Below, one piece after another: positions 61,176-64,000 of a DNA stretch of 64,000 bases. Numbering within the stretch: position 1 is the first letter of the stretch; the number at the start of each line of letters is the position of its first letter. Origin of the DNA: Struthidea cinerea (Eukaryota; Chordata; Aves; Passeriformes; Corcoracidae); the NCBI GenBank assembly GCA_013397865.1, contig VZTI01003145.1, forward strand, positions 186,001-250,000, given 5' to 3'. The position numbers and the translations under genes are program-made. The notes below the pieces were generated by a model, which was not told where the DNA came from, ran no database searches, and was given only the letters and a program-made list of their open reading frames with translations.

Positions 61176-62680
61176 AAAATAAAGGTGAGTCAGGTTACTC
61201 AGAGGTATGCAGTACTTCAGTAGGAATTCAGTAGCAATTCTTTACATAAAAGTTAATTTACTTAACTTGTCCATTTTCAGGTTTTATTTATAGCATTGCT
61301 ACAGGACAGAACATTTTAAAGTTCAGCTCCTCAAGGTGAATGCTGTTGTATTCTTATTTATTATATTTTTGTGTATTCAGTCCTTTCCCTGTGAATAAAA
61401 TGTGTGAATGGCCATGACTTTCATACTGTGAAAAAGATGAGAACTTCAACAATGAATCAGAGAAGTCAAAGGCTTAAATCTTGTAGGCATGAAATACTGG
61501 TTTTGTACCACAGCAACACTGCAGAGAATTTTCATTAGGGCCATGCCTGAAAGAAGAACTTCCTTATTCCTGCTTCCTATGCTAACCTTTAAACTCATGG
61601 CAAAACATCAGAGAGATGAGCTCTCTCCATCTTAGGGCAATCAGTAATATCAAAGAATTTTGTCCGTGTAATTTAGGAGAATCCTAAGACTTAGCTAGAG
61701 GTGGGGGGTTTTTTGTTGCTGGATTTTTTTTTAACATAAGACACAGTTATACAAACACATCATTCCACTTAGCTATCTAATTTTATTAGGTTTTTTTAAA
61801 ATTTTTCTTCTGTATTTAGTTAATTATGTGGTTAGGGACAAGCAGTTAATAGCACGTTAAACTGAAACTTGTTATACCTCTTAATACTTCATAAACCAAC
61901 TCTTTTATGACTCTTTCATTTTGCACGTAAAAATTTTGCAAGTCTATATTTTGTGTGCCAAAAAAAGACAAGATGTGACCACAAAGTTAAAAACCGACAA
62001 GTAATTAACAGTAATTGACACTTAGTGAGAAGCTAAAAAGGTAGCTTTTAACTTTTTACTTACTTAACCACAACTTTTGTTTCATACTATAGTTGAACAT
62101 TAATATATTAAAAAAATTGATAAGTTGCACCTGTAGTTTTTACTAAGGAAGAGGGCACTAAACATGTATGAAATGTGATAGCATTAGTATACATCCTCCA
62201 AGAATGTTAAAAAAGCATTGGAAACAAATGAACTATAAATATTTCATTGTACATTTGCAGTCATTGCATTTCTTAACTTCGGTCGTTAAGCATTAATCTG
62301 TTTTGCTAAAATGATACAGCTTAAAATAATAAATGGATCAAAATATATTAAATATAGGAAACCATTTCTAAAAGGAAAAAAGAACATGAAAATTAATTGA
62401 CAGATTTAGTTGCTGCCAGACAGATTTTAAAAATTACTTTAAACCTCTTCTGACACCTGAATACATCTTTAAATACCTTCTGGCAGCTCTTCAACCTTCT
62501 TAGTATGGGAGCAGCATGAAAGATGAGACCTTATAATAGTGCTAGGAACTACCATGCACTGTATAACGTGCAAAAGTTGAAATCATATTTAAGTGTTGCT
62601 TGTAAACTCTGGTTTCTCCTCCAGAAGAGAACCCTGTAGCTTACAGAACATATCAATAGCCAGAGGTTTTTGTGTTGGTT
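61176..62680. other. Noncoding AT-rich sequence
   Basis: No gene or repeat family recognised. Short T-runs only. Confidence 0.5.
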
Positions 62681-62743
62681 TTTTTTTTGGTTTTGGTTTT
62701 TTTTTTTTTTGTTTTTTTTTTGGTTTTGGTTTTTTTTTTTTTA
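62681..62743. repeat. T/G-rich low-complexity tract
   Basis: Poly-T blocks separated by GG and TTGGTTTTGG units, the same style as 30541-30705 and 36558-36663. The Lys/Pro-rich - strand frame (62589-62933) and Phe/Gly-rich + strand frame depend on this tract and are not genes. Confidence 0.9.
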
Positions 62744-64000
62744 GTTTTGGGGCTGTTAGCAGTGATATAAAGTATTCAAAAATGAATCCAGCCCAGGCTT
62801 CTGTTAGAGCTGTGTGACCCACAAGCCTGTAGAGCCATTTGCCCTCATCCTGCACTGTGCTGGCCCTGGAACCTGTGCCGTGACGAACTGAGAGGCAGAG
62901 GCTGGTGCTGTTTGTCTGAGCTCTGTCTGGCAAAAGCTCTCACCTGCTGCATGGGAGGCTTCATCCTGCTCATGGGAGAAGGACGGGCAGCCTAAGCTCA
63001 TGCTTTAACTGCTGCCCTTCTGGATGAAAAGAGACTGTAGACTGCTCTTCGAGAGTTTTTGGAAGTGACTACTACTTTAGACAAGTAAGAAGACTTCTCC
63101 TTTTATGCTCAATCACAGGCTGCTGCAAAGTTGCTGTGCTTGGCAGCTGTGTGCTGACCTGTGTGAAGGGGACACAGCACTGAACTACAGCAGGGCAGTG
63201 CCGTGCCCTCAGTGAGGGTGATTCATACATCTTCAGCACCAGCCTGGTGTACTCAGTAGCTTGTGTTATGTTGCACCCATGGACTTCTGCTTTCTGTTTT
63301 GCAGAGTCACTTAGGTAGGAAGGAACTCTCTGATCAAGCAGGGTCAGCTTAGAGCAGGTTTTCGAGGACTCAGTCCAAACCTGACTGCACAGATAAGTTC
63401 TCTGGGTCACTTGTTCTTGTGTTTGACCACAGTAAAACATGCTTTCCTGTGTTTGGATGGAATTCCATGGTTTTAATTTTTTTTATTTGTTTTACTTTGT
63501 GTTTCATGTTTTGTAGTTTTTGCTGACTGCCTTTTGCTCCTGTTAGTGGGTGTTACTGAGAAAAGCCTGGCTGCTCCTCCTCCCTTCCCTTGCCTCGGGT
63601 ATTCATACACATTCATACAAGATCTCCCTGAGCCTTCTCCCCAGTCTGTGCTCTCAGGCTGTGCTCATATGAATGATGCTTCAGTCCCTTTATTGTCTGT
63701 GTTAATCATATCCAGAAGACATCACAGCTAGTCCACAGTGGACGGAGCACCAAACTTAAAATGTTACGTTTCCAACAAATACAGCTCTCAGAGGCTCTAG
63801 TTAAGACACTGGATATGTAACAGAGGCATGCAGGTGAACCAGGGAATACTGAAATGACTTATACCTGGCTAACTTGTGGAAGCAGGAAATCTTAGTAGCT
63901 GCTATATCTAGTTAGTAATGAGAAGTCCAGCTTTCTATTTTCAAACTAGGAAAATCAAAATGAACATGTTTGGTAATAGATCTTGGAATGAGATACCTGT
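62744..64000. other. Noncoding sequence to window end
   Basis: Less AT-rich than average between 62800 and 63450, with overlapping frames on the - strand (62804-63001, 63072-63440). These have no recognisable domains and no repeat similarity that I can see. Confidence 0.45.

Overview
This window is noncoding vertebrate nuclear DNA, most probably from a bird and plausibly a songbird. Two things seen in the sequence point there. First, there are several 3' ends of CR1 retroposons with the characteristic ATTCTGTG-type terminal repeats. Second, there are solo LTRs of the ERVL type whose layout matches LTRs I recognise from songbird genomes. The background is AT-rich, with many A- or T-rich low-complexity tracts, and there are two assembly gaps (1003-1347 and 61116-61147), both inside simple repeats. 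I found no operon, bacterial gene, CRISPR array, tRNA or rRNA.

I could not support any intact protein-coding gene. The longest ATG-started frames (167 codons at 14159-14662, 149 at 41719-42168) are about as long as chance predicts for 128 kb of double-stranded AT-rich sequence. They show no family motif or codon pattern. The window is therefore best read as intergenic desert or the inside of a very large intron; the sequence alone cannot decide which.

Layout. A homopurine microsatellite split by a gap lies at 804-1409. From 1410 to 17565 is mostly single-copy AT-rich sequence. Two CR1 tails face each other at 17566-17850. A striking 25-bp near-perfect inverted repeat sits at 20617-20675. CR1 tails occur near 25975 and 27380, followed by a GC-rich, hairpin-containing block (27480-27930). 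A CpG-rich LTR of probable beta-retroviral (ERVK-like) type lies at about 29394-30052, and a T/G low-complexity tract at 30541-30705. A nine-unit CTG repeat is at 36008-36034. A minus-strand ERVL-type LTR (41866-42252) may carry retroviral internal sequence on its right. The best preserved CR1 3' end (46430-46801) is followed closely by an ERVL solo LTR (47076-47644). A second CpG-rich probable LTR lies at about 52353-53035, and a well preserved ERVL solo LTR with a 5-bp target-site duplication at 59839-60436. The rest is single-copy sequence with short tandem duplications and possible ancient amniote repeat fragments.

The only sequences with a clear functional architecture are the LTRs (TATA box, CCAAT boxes, polyadenylation signal). 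They could act as cryptic promoters or terminators for any host transcript crossing the window. I found no convincing previously undescribed biological system. The most anomalous local structure is the inverted repeat at 20617-20675.
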